This document shows positions 42,549-49,434 of a stretch of 49,434 nt of DNA, in pieces (within the stretch, counting starts at the first letter, position 1; every line of letters begins with the position of its first letter). Origin of the DNA: an uncultured Butyrivibrio sp. (GTDB lineage: Bacteria > Bacillota > Clostridia > Lachnospirales > Lachnospiraceae); assembly GCA_947168935.1 (NCBI GenBank), contig CAMVNV010000009.1, positions 1-49,434 of the forward strand, read 5' to 3'. Both the position numbers and the translations under genes were made by a program. The notes beneath the pieces are model-generated. The model ran no database searches. It was given only the letters and a program-made list of their open reading frames with translations, and had not been told where the DNA came from.

Positions 42549-44846
42549 ATGTTCAAAAATGATTTTGTGTGGGGAGTTGCAACCAGCTCTTATCAGATCG
42601 AAGGAAGAGATCCGGAAGACGGCGCAGGCCTCAATATATGGGATGATTTCTGCAAGAAGGGTACTATTGCGGACGGCTCTAATGCAGATGTTGCCTGCGA
42701 TATGATCCACAGATATAAAGAAGACTTCGCTATCATGAAGATGATGGGAGTTAAAGCTTACAGATTCTCAGTAAGCTGGAGCAGACTCATTCCTGACGGA
42801 ATCGGAGAAGTTAATAAAAAAGCAGTAGAGCTTTACAGAGATATGCTCATCTGCATGAAAGAAAACGGCATCAAGCCTTTCATAACTCTTTTCCACTGGG
42901 AGTATCCACTTGCTCTTGAGGAAAAGGGCGGCTGGGTTAATCCTGAAAGTCCTAAGTGGTTTGAAAGATATGCTCAGGTAGTAGGTGAAAGCTTTGCAGA
43001 CCTTTGCGACGATTTCATTACATTTAATGAGCCCCAGTGTACTATTGGACTTGGCTATTTGAGGGGCTATCATGCACCTGGCAAGAAGCTTCCTGTTAAA
43101 GATACCTTATTTGCAGCACACAATCTTTTGAAGGCTCACGGCCTTGCTGTTAAGGCACTGCGAAAGCTTGCACCAAATGCTAGAGTTGGTTATGCTCCAA
43201 CCTGCGGCGTAGCGCTTCCTGCTTCTAATAAGCCTGAAGATATCGAAGCTGCTAAGAAGAGATATTTCGGATTCGATGAAGATAAGGGCAACTGGGCATG
43301 GAATGTTACATGGTTCCTTGATCCTGTTATCTTTGGAAGATATCCTGAAGAAGGCATTGAGCTTTTTAAAGATGACTTATTCGAAATCACAGATGAAGAT
43401 ATGGAGCTTATAAATCAGCCTATCGACTTCATCGGCCATAACATATATAACGGCTATCCTGTAAGCGCAGGAGCAAATGGTGAGATAGTTTATGCAGATA
43501 GAGACAGAGGCTACAACCAGACTGCAATGACTTGGCCTGTTACTCCTGATGCTCTGTACTGGGGACCCAAGTTCCTCTATGAGAGATATAAAAAAGATAT
43601 TCTTATTACAGAAAATGGTATGGCTGACTGCGATATACCTGCTCCTGACGGAGGCATTCACGACGGATCCAGGATCGCGTTCCTTGATCAGTATATAAGC
43701 AACCTCCAGAAGGCAGCAGATGAAGGCGCATCTATTATGGGATATTTCCATTGGTCATACTGCGATAACTTCGAGTGGGCTGATGGCTATACCAAGAGAT
43801 TCGGCCTTGTATATGTAGACTATACAACTCAGAAGAGATCCATCAAGGACTCTGGCTTCTGGTTTAAGAAAGTCATGGAGACCAATGGCGCGAACCTTTC
43901 TATAAATAACAGCTGTAAAGAGCCTCTTTTCTTAGAACCACACTTTACTCACAATATCTGGGGCGGAACTAAGCTCAGAGACGTGTTCTGTTACGACGTA
44001 GAAGGCGACGATATAGGTGAGTGCTGGGGAATAGCAGCACATCCAAACGGAACTTCTGTTGTTAAAAATGGTAAGTTCAAAGGAATGGGACTTGATCAGC
44101 TTTATAAAGAGCATTCTGAACTCTTTGGCACAAAGAAAGACACTTTCCCGCTCCTTACAAAGATAATAGATGCAAAGTCTGATCTTAGTATTCAGGTTCA
44201 CCCTGGCGATGAGTATGCAGCAAAGAATGAGAACGGCTCCCTTGGTAAAACAGAGTGCTGGTATGTTCTTGACTGCGATGATGACGCAAGCCTTGTTGTA
44301 GGTCACAACGCATCAACACGACAGGAACTTTCAGATATGATGGATCAGGGTAAGTGGGATGAGCTTATTAGAGAGGTTAAGATATCCAAAGGCGATTTCA
44401 TCCAGATAGATCCTGGAACTGTTCATGCGATAAAGGGCGGAGTAGTAGTCCTTGAAACTCAGCAAAACAGTGACATCACATATAGACTCTATGACTATGA
44501 CAGAATCTGGAATGGAATTAAGCGTGAGCTCCATGTAGATAAGTGCAAGGACGTTATTACAGTTCCCGCAACAGAAGTTGAGTCAACTATCATTCATGAT
44601 ACAGATGAGACTGAGGGCGTAAGGCTTCTTAATAGCTGTAAGTATTACAGTGTATCAAGAGTTAACGTAACATCTGGAGTAGAGATAGATGTAACAGATA
44701 AGTACATGCTCTTTAGCGTGATCGAAGGATATGGCCTTCTTGGAAGCCATCCGCTTAAGAAAGGAGATCACTTCATCCTTCCTGTAGGATATGGCAAGGC
44801 TAAGTTTACTGGTGAGATGAAGCTTATCATGTCCTGCGAATCATAA
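42549..44846 (+). CDS. GH1 beta-glycosidase fused to type I mannose-6-phosphate isomerase
   Basis: Residues 1-~445 are a full GH1 enzyme with acid/base E161 in TFNEP and nucleophile E355 in ITENG, plus the closing YFHWSYCDNFEW. Residues ~457-765 are a full type I phosphomannose isomerase: LEPHFTHNIWGGTKL at its start, zinc ligands Q549 and H551 (IQVHPGDEYA), E569 (KTECWYV) and H626 (GTVHAI), and R646 in TYRLYDYDR. The join at ~447-457 is short (GANLSINNSCKEPL), with no stop or frameshift. GH1 would hydrolyse terminal beta-glucose or beta-mannose from gluco-manno-oligosaccharides. The isomerase turns mannose-6-phosphate into fructose-6-phosphate. It is the last gene of the mannan locus. I know no characterised precedent. 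Confidence 0.93.
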   Translation: MFKNDFVWGVATSSYQIEGRDPEDGAGLNIWDDFCKKGTIADGSNADVACDMIHRYKEDFAIMKMMGVKAYRFSVSWSRLIPDGIGEVNKKAVELYRDMLICMKENGIKPFITLFHWEYPLALEEKGGWVNPESPKWFERYAQVVGESFADLCDDFITFNEPQCTIGLGYLRGYHAPGKKLPVKDTLFAAHNLLKAHGLAVKALRKLAPNARVGYAPTCGVALPASNKPEDIEAAKKRYFGFDEDKGNWAWNVTWFLDPVIFGRYPEEGIELFKDDLFEITDEDMELINQPIDFIGHNIYNGYPVSAGANGEIVYADRDRGYNQTAMTWPVTPDALYWGPKFLYERYKKDILITENGMADCDIPAPDGGIHDGSRIAFLDQYISNLQKAADEGASIMGYFHWSYCDNFEWADGYTKRFGLVYVDYTTQKRSIKDSGFWFKKVMETNGANLSINNSCKEPLFLEPHFTHNIWGGTKLRDVFCYDVEGDDIGECWGIAAHPNGTSVVKNGKFKGMGLDQLYKEHSELFGTKKDTFPLLTKIIDAKSDLSIQVHPGDEYAAKNENGSLGKTECWYVLDCDDDASLVVGHNASTRQELSDMMDQGKWDELIREVKISKGDFIQIDPGTVHAIKGGVVVLETQQNSDITYRLYDYDRIWNGIKRELHVDKCKDVITVPATEVESTIIHDTDETEGVRLLNSCKYYSVSRVNVTSGVEIDVTDKYMLFSVIEGYGLLGSHPLKKGDHFILPVGYGKAKFTGEMKLIMSCES

Positions 44847-44873
44847 ATAGATAATGCGAAATATATATAATAA

Positions 44874-44907
44874 AAATACAGTAGGCTTTGTGCCTACTGT
44901 ATTTTTT
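44874..44907. terminator. Terminator at the end of the mannan locus
   Basis: AAATACAGTAGGC and GCCTACTGTATTT form a perfect 13-bp stem with a 5-base loop and a T run on the plus strand; the minus strand also ends in an A/T-rich tail. It separates convergent genes. Confidence 0.88.
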
Positions 44908-44926
44908 ATGTCACGGAAAAGGTCCT

Positions 44927-45163
44927 TTACGGAATCGTTTTATAAATCCCACCATAATAAGTTTCAATGGTTTCAACATTTATTATTTGTGAATAATCAT
45001 ATTCTTTGAAGTTATTGCGACTTAATTCAAATCGTTCTTGCTCACCATTTAAATATTCTACTGTAATATAAAATTTATTGCGGCCACTTGTAATTTGTTT
45101 TACTTCCTTTGCAATGACGGTGGCACTTTCAGCTGATATCTTAGGGCTGAAAAAAAAGACCAC
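44927..45163 (-). pseudogene. C-terminal part of the interrupted membrane protein (out of frame)
   Basis: This 78-codon frame continues the protein encoded at 45141-46193 after a one-base shift in an 8-T run. It reads FFFSPKISAESATVIAKEV, then a small beta-rich domain (FYITVEYLNGEQERFELS). It has only a GTG start without a ribosome site, so independent translation is unlikely. Restoring the frame (removing one T) would join the last helix ...VSVFRSGLF to SPKISAES and give a ~420-residue protein. It may be a decayed end or the off-frame part of a phase-variable gene. Confidence 0.6.
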
Positions 45164-46193
45164 TACGAAATACGGATACAGTAATAAAAAGCAATGCGAG
45201 AGCAGTGTGGCAAATTTTGATTATAGTTCTGACTTTGAGAGGAATATTGTTGGTCCCCCAAAAAATGCGTCTAATCAAATCACCCATTAGGATTGTACCG
45301 ATTGCTAATACAATAATAAGATAATTTTCGTATCCTAACGAGATTCTGGTAAAATTGCCCACACCAATATATATAACGTCTATCAAGTAATAAATCAGGG
45401 CAATATACGGCATCTTAAGTACGTAATTACCATTATTGTGACTTATGTGAGAATATATAAGTTCATCTCTCCAAATGACAATTCTCAATATGAAGTAAAA
45501 ACCTAGAAAAATAATAAATACATTTTTGGCATAATCGGAAGTAACTTCGAACATTCTTAGAATAATAAAAAGTGCTGTGAGTACATCGATAGTAATTCTT
45601 GAAAACTTAATGTACTTTTCCACACGAGCAGAGGGCACTTTTAACTTCCATTCAGATAGCTTATTTTTTTCTTTTATATTTTTATCTATCGAATCTGATT
45701 TAGAATCATTTATTTTGGAATTCTGTTTTGAATAATTTAAAAGATCGTCGAAGTTAGTGGCTCTAGCTGAATCAAAAGTAATACTGGTGTTGTCATAGAA
45801 TAATGTCAAAAAGTTATATCGCTTTTTTGAACGATTCCTACTGGCATATAGTGGCTTAAAATCCATGCCGTAACTTTTGATAATTGTTTTACCTTCAACT
45901 GTTTTATGAAAAATCTTTCTAATGACAAGATAATTATTCTTTATTTCTATTCGATTGTATAGATAAGTTAAGAAACATTGCCAGTAATTAATAATGAAGC
46001 CTAAAAAGGCCAAAGCAACTAAAAGAAATACAATTATTTCCCCCATATTTGCATTTATTTCAGATGAGAAAATCTGCTTAATAATTATTATTTGTGACCA
46101 TATATAAAATATAGTGAAAGGTATCGTTACAAGTCCATAGCCAACCTTTGTGCCAAGTTTGTATTTTATAACAACTAATTCATTGTTAAGCAT
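45141..46193 (-). CDS. Multi-pass membrane protein, frameshifted at an 8-T run
   Basis: The 350-residue frame starts MLNNELVVIKYKLGTKVGYG and has two N-terminal helices, a PH-like beta segment (NNYLVIRKIFHKTVEGKTII), a polar Lys/Ser/Asp linker (~165-195) and about five more helices. It ends LFFQP* within eight T residues on the minus strand (45150-45157). The continuation lies in the next frame, so the final extracellular domain is lost in this version. The function is not recognised. GGAG lies 11 bases before the ATG. Low GC and no functional neighbours suggest an accessory gene. Confidence 0.65.
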   Translation of the reverse strand: MLNNELVVIKYKLGTKVGYGLVTIPFTIFYIWSQIIIIKQIFSSEINANMGEIIVFLLVALAFLGFIINYWQCFLTYLYNRIEIKNNYLVIRKIFHKTVEGKTIIKSYGMDFKPLYASRNRSKKRYNFLTLFYDNTSITFDSARATNFDDLLNYSKQNSKINDSKSDSIDKNIKEKNKLSEWKLKVPSARVEKYIKFSRITIDVLTALFIILRMFEVTSDYAKNVFIIFLGFYFILRIVIWRDELIYSHISHNNGNYVLKMPYIALIYYLIDVIYIGVGNFTRISLGYENYLIIVLAIGTILMGDLIRRIFWGTNNIPLKVRTIIKICHTALALLFITVSVFRSGLFFQP

Positions 46194-46499
46194 CGTTCAA
46201 ATTACTCCAAGTTCTCTTATTCATCAAGTCCATGTTACCTATACATATCAGGGGGTATATTTTTATGTAATATTCAAATCTTAACATTTTAGGATATAGG
46301 ATTAAAGGTAAGGCTTGGCTTGCATGTGTGATCGTTATAAAATTTTCTATTACAAGTAAAATATTTCTATTTATAACAACCTGTTTATGTCAAGTGAGTA
46401 CAGTATAGTTGGGAATGTGGTTTGAAAATAGAAAAATTTATCGCTGAATATGAAAATATTGATGGTGTAAATCTGCAAGGGATAGCGATAATAATTAGT
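46194..46499. other. Gene-free AT-rich interval
   Basis: No credible gene or RNA is seen. The short open frame at 46371-46559 (minus) has no ribosome site and no recognisable protein. The right-hand part borders the hairpin behind purH. The left part may hold the promoter of the membrane protein gene, but I see only weak hexamers. Confidence 0.5.
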
Positions 46500-46533
46500 A
46501 AGTCCTGCTTGGAATAATAGCCAAGCAGGGCTT
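46500..46533 (-). terminator. Hairpin downstream of purH
   Basis: AAGTCCTGCTTGG and CCAAGCAGGGCTT form a 13-bp stem (one G-U) with an 8-base loop, 30 bases after the purH stop. The following bases on the minus strand are AT-rich but not a clean T run. Confidence 0.6.
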
Positions 46534-46562
46534 TCATCATACCTGTGATAAACTTGCAATAA

Positions 46563-47741
46563 TTAGTGATGGAAGAATCTCATTCCTGTAAATGCCATAA
46601 CCATATCGTGTCTGTTAGCTGCTTCGATAACGTTGTCATCTCTTACAGATCCGCCTGGCTGTGCAACGTACTTAACACCGCTTCTGTATGCACGCTCGAT
46701 GTTATCACCAAATGGGAAAAATGCATCTGAACCAAGTGCTACATCTGTGTTCTTGGAAAGCCACTCTCTCTTTTCCTCAGCTGTGAATACTTCAGGCTTG
46801 GTCTTGAAGATGTTCTGCCACTTGCCTTCTGCAAGAACGTCCATATAATCCTCACCGATGTAAAGATCTATAGCGTTATCCCTGTCTGCTCTTCTGATAG
46901 AATCAAGGAAAGGAAGCTCCAGAACCTTTGGACACTGACGAAGGAACCAGTTGTCTGCCTTGTTACCAGCAAGTCTTGTGCAGTGGATACGTGACTGCTG
47001 TCCAGCACCGATACCGATTGCCTGTCCGCCCTTAACGTAGCATACAGAGTTAGACTGTGTATATTTAAGAGTTATAAGAGAGATGATAAGGTCGATTCTA
47101 GCCTGCTCAGGAAGCTCCTTGTTATCTGTAACGATGTTAGAAAGCATATCGTCACCGATCTCGATGAAGTTGTGTCCCTGCTCGAATGTTACGCCGAATA
47201 CCTGCTTCTTCTCAAGCTGTGCTGGTACATAAGAAGGATCGATCTTGATAACTGCGTAGTTACCGTTCTTCTTAGCCTTAAGTACTTCAAGAGCGTCATC
47301 ATCATAGTCAGGAGCGATGATACCGTCTGAAACTTCTCTCTTGATAAGCTTTGCTGTTGCAAGGTCGCACTTATCCGAAAGGGAGATGAAATCACCAAAA
47401 GATGACATTCTGTCAGCGCCTCTTGCTCTTGCATATGCAGAAGCAATAGGAGTAAGCTCGCCCATGTCCTCTACCCAGTAGATTTTTTTCTCAATATCAG
47501 TAAGAGGAAGTCCTACTGCAGCGCCTGCCGGTGATACGTGCTTGAAGGATGTTGCTGCAGGAAGACCTGTAGCCTTCTTGAGCTCAGAAACTAGCTGCCA
47601 GCCATTGAATGCATCAAGGAGATTGATGTATCCAGGCTTTCCGTTAAGAACCTCGATCGGAAGATCTGTGCCATCCTCCATGAATACTCTTGATGGCTTC
47701 TGGTTAGGGTTGCATCCATATTTTAACTGTAATTCTTTCAT
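46563..47741 (-). CDS. purH: AICAR transformylase (standalone PurH C-terminal domain)
   Basis: This 392-residue enzyme formylates AICAR to FAICAR with 10-formyl-tetrahydrofolate, the ninth step of purine synthesis. It starts KELQLKYGCNPNQKPSRVF, the beginning of the transformylase domain of PurH, and has the KH-type catalytic segment SFKHVSPAGAAVG. QQSRIHCTRLAGNKAD and the closing AQPGGSVRDDNVIEAANRHD are family signatures. The ~200-residue N-terminal IMP cyclohydrolase domain of standard PurH is absent. The upstream gene supplies it as PurO. AAGGG precedes the ATG. Both genes share a ZTP riboswitch. Confidence 0.95.
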   Translation of the reverse strand: MKELQLKYGCNPNQKPSRVFMEDGTDLPIEVLNGKPGYINLLDAFNGWQLVSELKKATGLPAATSFKHVSPAGAAVGLPLTDIEKKIYWVEDMGELTPIASAYARARGADRMSSFGDFISLSDKCDLATAKLIKREVSDGIIAPDYDDDALEVLKAKKNGNYAVIKIDPSYVPAQLEKKQVFGVTFEQGHNFIEIGDDMLSNIVTDNKELPEQARIDLIISLITLKYTQSNSVCYVKGGQAIGIGAGQQSRIHCTRLAGNKADNWFLRQCPKVLELPFLDSIRRADRDNAIDLYIGEDYMDVLAEGKWQNIFKTKPEVFTAEEKREWLSKNTDVALGSDAFFPFGDNIERAYRSGVKYVAQPGGSVRDDNVIEAANRHDMVMAFTGMRFFHH

Positions 47742-47813
47742 ATTCTATCCCTTCTGGCACTTTCCTGTGCCGTCAATTCATACACAGATAATTAGTTCAT
47801 CCAATTCATGCAA

Positions 47814-48521
47814 TTATTTATTCTTGTTAACGATTCGTGTCTCGTACTCGCCAGTTGCGATGTTGATGAATCTTGTAAAAAGAGATACCTTGTTATCTTC
47901 GTTAAGAGCATTCCAAACATTCTCTGTAAATGTGTCGATGTCGCCTTCAATGTTTACGAGTGTAGGCTCGCCTTCATAACTTGGAAGAGGGTTGCCATCG
48001 CCCATATATGTGTGGATAAAATAGCCTTCACCGGCCTTTGGATTTTCGTAAGAATATGTGAATCTTTGGCAGTTTGATGGATCACCGTGATCGCTCTTAA
48101 GGATAGAAAGCGCGTAGTCATACTTGCCTGTGATCACGTGCATAAGACCGGAAATGCGAGGTGTGTAGTTTGGAGCATCAGGCTCAAACTCACGGCTTCT
48201 AAGAGACTCTTCAAAAGTCTTGCCTGTTGAAAGACCATCATAGATAGTATCTGTCTGATCACCGTTAGTTACGATTGTGTGGAAACCGTATGTTCTAACT
48301 GGTGCATAGATGATAAGGCTTGGATCTTCCATCTTGGAAGGATCGAATGCCTGAGTGCGGATACCTGTTCCGTCTGTTACGAATACGCGGTTACGGCTGT
48401 TAACGCTGCGGCCCATGATGAAATATGCGCAAACTGCATACTTGCCATCAGCACTTGTGCCAATAACGATGCCACGTCCGGGATAAGAGTTGCCTGAAAG
48501 TTCTTTCTGTAAATCTGTCAT
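47814..48521 (-). CDS. purO: IMP cyclohydrolase, archaeal-type PurO
   Basis: This 235-residue enzyme closes the ring of FAICAR to give IMP, the last step of purine synthesis. The ATG at 48521 has AGAGG six bases upstream; a longer frame reaches 48608 but lacks a site. Features of the PurO family are YPGRGIVIGTSADGKYAVCA, FIMGRSVNSRNRVF, TIVTNGDQTDTI and the late PNYTPRISGLMHVITG. It replaces the missing N-terminal domain of PurH encoded next, 72 bases downstream. The pair is split where most bacteria have one fused enzyme. Confidence 0.93.
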   Translation of the reverse strand: MTDLQKELSGNSYPGRGIVIGTSADGKYAVCAYFIMGRSVNSRNRVFVTDGTGIRTQAFDPSKMEDPSLIIYAPVRTYGFHTIVTNGDQTDTIYDGLSTGKTFEESLRSREFEPDAPNYTPRISGLMHVITGKYDYALSILKSDHGDPSNCQRFTYSYENPKAGEGYFIHTYMGDGNPLPSYEGEPTLVNIEGDIDTFTENVWNALNEDNKVSLFTRFINIATGEYETRIVNKNK

Positions 48522-48650
48522 GATAGACCTCTTTGTGCGAGTGAAAAGAGTTTGAATCGCAGCCTGCATAGCTCGCATGTACAAGCCGCGCGAGTGAATA
48601 TACTTCACTCTTCTCCGGTTTACGAATGCAATCTGCGGGATTTAGATAAT

Positions 48651-48765
48651 AGAAAAACCGCCTGAGCATCCTAATTACAGGTTGCCCAGGCGGTCGACAT
48701 AATCAAAAACTAAGACTGTACTCCCCATGGCTTTTGCGCCATTTTATTCCGCCAGTTGTACAGCA
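48651..48765 (-). promoter_or_regulatory. ZTP (pfl) riboswitch
   Basis: The minus-strand leader of purO carries P1 (CTGTAC/GTACAG), the conserved AACTGGCGGAAT, ATGGGGAGTACAG and CCGCCTGGGCAACC. These are the hallmark blocks of the pfl motif that senses ZTP/ZMP. The CCGCCTGGGC strand also pairs with TGCTCAGGCGG to form a terminator followed by TTTTT. Ligand binding would free transcription into purO and purH, which consume the AICAR nucleotide that builds up in folate shortage. Confidence 0.93.
48652..48692 (-). terminator. Terminator arm of the ZTP riboswitch
   Basis: CCGCCTGGGCA and TGCTCAGGCGG (one G-U) close a stem followed by five T residues on the minus strand. The 5' strand is part of the aptamer, so the two folds exclude each other. 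Confidence 0.85.
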
Positions 48766-48770
48766 CCTCA

Positions 48771-48799
48771 AATATACACGATTGGATAAAAAAGTGCAA
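48771..48799 (-). promoter_or_regulatory. Promoter of purO-purH
   Basis: TTGCAC (48794-48799) and TATATT (48771-48776) are 17 bases apart on the minus strand. The riboswitch begins at the expected transcription start. Confidence 0.8.
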
Positions 48800-48963
48800 G
48801 GTGTTTTTACAAATTTAACATGGAAGTTTTAGTTTAGTTTTGGAATCATTTTTTGTTAATGACTAAAACTTCCCAGATGAAAAAGAGAATCAAATTCTAA
48901 TGTAGGATGTTTTTGTAGTTTAAAAACTTATAGAAAACTCTGGCTAATTACATATGTCATATT

Positions 48964-49212
48964 TCAAGCTGCCTTATCTCCACTATTATTGCTGTTACTA
49001 TTTTCTTTCTTCATTTTGATAATTCCAATCAAAAGAATTATTGCTGAACATATAGTAATTGCAATAACAAATAATTCATGTTGCGTAAATGGAGGAGTAT
49101 ATGTATATCTAAATATGCCTGAAGTATCATTAGATATCGTAAATATACCGTAAAAAAGACCAATTGCTCCTAAGATAATTTCGATTAGTGATGACAAACT
49201 TTTGTTACTCAT
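48964..49212 (-). CDS. Small two-helix membrane protein (82 aa)
   Basis: The ATG at 49212 is preferred because GGAGG lies nine to ten bases upstream; the frame is open to 49257. Two hydrophobic helices (LSSLIEIILGAIGLFYGIF and LFVIAITICSAIILLIGII) flank a short polar loop, and the tail is KKENSNSNNSGDKAA. No family is recognised. It stands alone. The remaining bases to the window end are AT-rich and show no gene. Confidence 0.7.
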   Translation of the reverse strand: MSNKSLSSLIEIILGAIGLFYGIFTISNDTSGIFRYTYTPPFTQHELFVIAITICSAIILLIGIIKMKKENSNSNNSGDKAA

Positions 49213-49434
49213 ATAGTTTTCCTCCATAATTCTACAAGAATTGTAAATACTGATCAATCAAGCTTATATGTCAATCAATTTACGAAAAAATAATGTTTAC
49301 AGTTTCTATATACGCGAATTTTGAGCAGTAATGTAGCAAATAACTATACTTATATCAAAAATCAAAAACATCAAAATCGCATTATAATTACAAAATCACA
49401 AATCACATTCGATTTCATATGATGCATTGACTGT

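Noticed and set aside
46371..46559. 62-codon open frame on the minus strand
   Set aside because: It has no ribosome site, no recognisable protein features and overlaps the hairpin behind purH.

Overview
The window looks like a chromosome segment of an anaerobic Firmicute of the Lachnospiraceae, most likely Butyrivibrio or a close rumen or gut relative. The family resemblance of the proteins, the AT-rich intergenic DNA, strong GGAGG ribosome sites, a T-box leader and a ZTP riboswitch all fit. The genus is an inference from gene content; no search was run.

Positions 1-9000 hold a 5'-truncated FIST-GGDEF diguanylate cyclase, a two-gene ABC exporter on the minus strand, and metG (minus) under a methionine T-box. 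A GntR/YtrA-type operon follows (regulator, ABC ATPase, two membrane proteins) with a palindromic operator over its promoter, then a tRNA-Gly(GCC) gene on the minus strand with its own promoter. Positions 9100-17200 hold a truncated zinc-ribbon ORF, a metallo-beta-lactamase/beta-CASP protein, thyA and folA with a c-di-GMP phosphodiesterase gene between them, and an HtrA protease.

Positions 17200-29970 are mixed. They contain a decayed ATPase/Nudix chimera next to an intact Nudix gene, a GH13 alpha-glucosidase, a run of unrecognised membrane proteins around a small EF-Tu domain III-like protein, a HAD phosphatase paired with cobS, a Gln/Pro-repeat zinc-ribbon membrane protein, and an ABCG-type transporter pair.

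Positions 30070-44910 form a beta-manno-oligosaccharide utilisation locus. It encodes a GH36 alpha-galactosidase, a LacI regulator, an ABC importer (lipoprotein and two permeases, no ATPase), cellobiose 2-epimerase, GH130_1 and GH130_2 phosphorylases, a two-domain SGNH acetylesterase resembling CE17, and a protein fusing a GH1 beta-glycosidase to a complete type I mannose-6-phosphate isomerase. The inferred pathway is import, removal of galactose and acetyl groups, epimerisation of mannobiose to mannosyl-glucose, phosphorolysis to mannose-1-phosphate, and, after a mutase not seen here, isomerisation to fructose-6-phosphate. The palindrome TTAGCTAA recurs upstream of the GH36 and binding-protein genes and is the best candidate operator.

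Positions 44910-49434, minus strand, hold a membrane protein interrupted at an 8-T run, the split purine genes purO (archaeal-type IMP cyclohydrolase) and purH (transformylase only) behind a ZTP riboswitch, and a small membrane protein.

The most novel items are three copies of a 149-bp structured repeat (15282, 27369, 33460) whose first hairpin shows compensatory base changes, the GH1-isomerase fusion, and the TTAGCTAA operator set.
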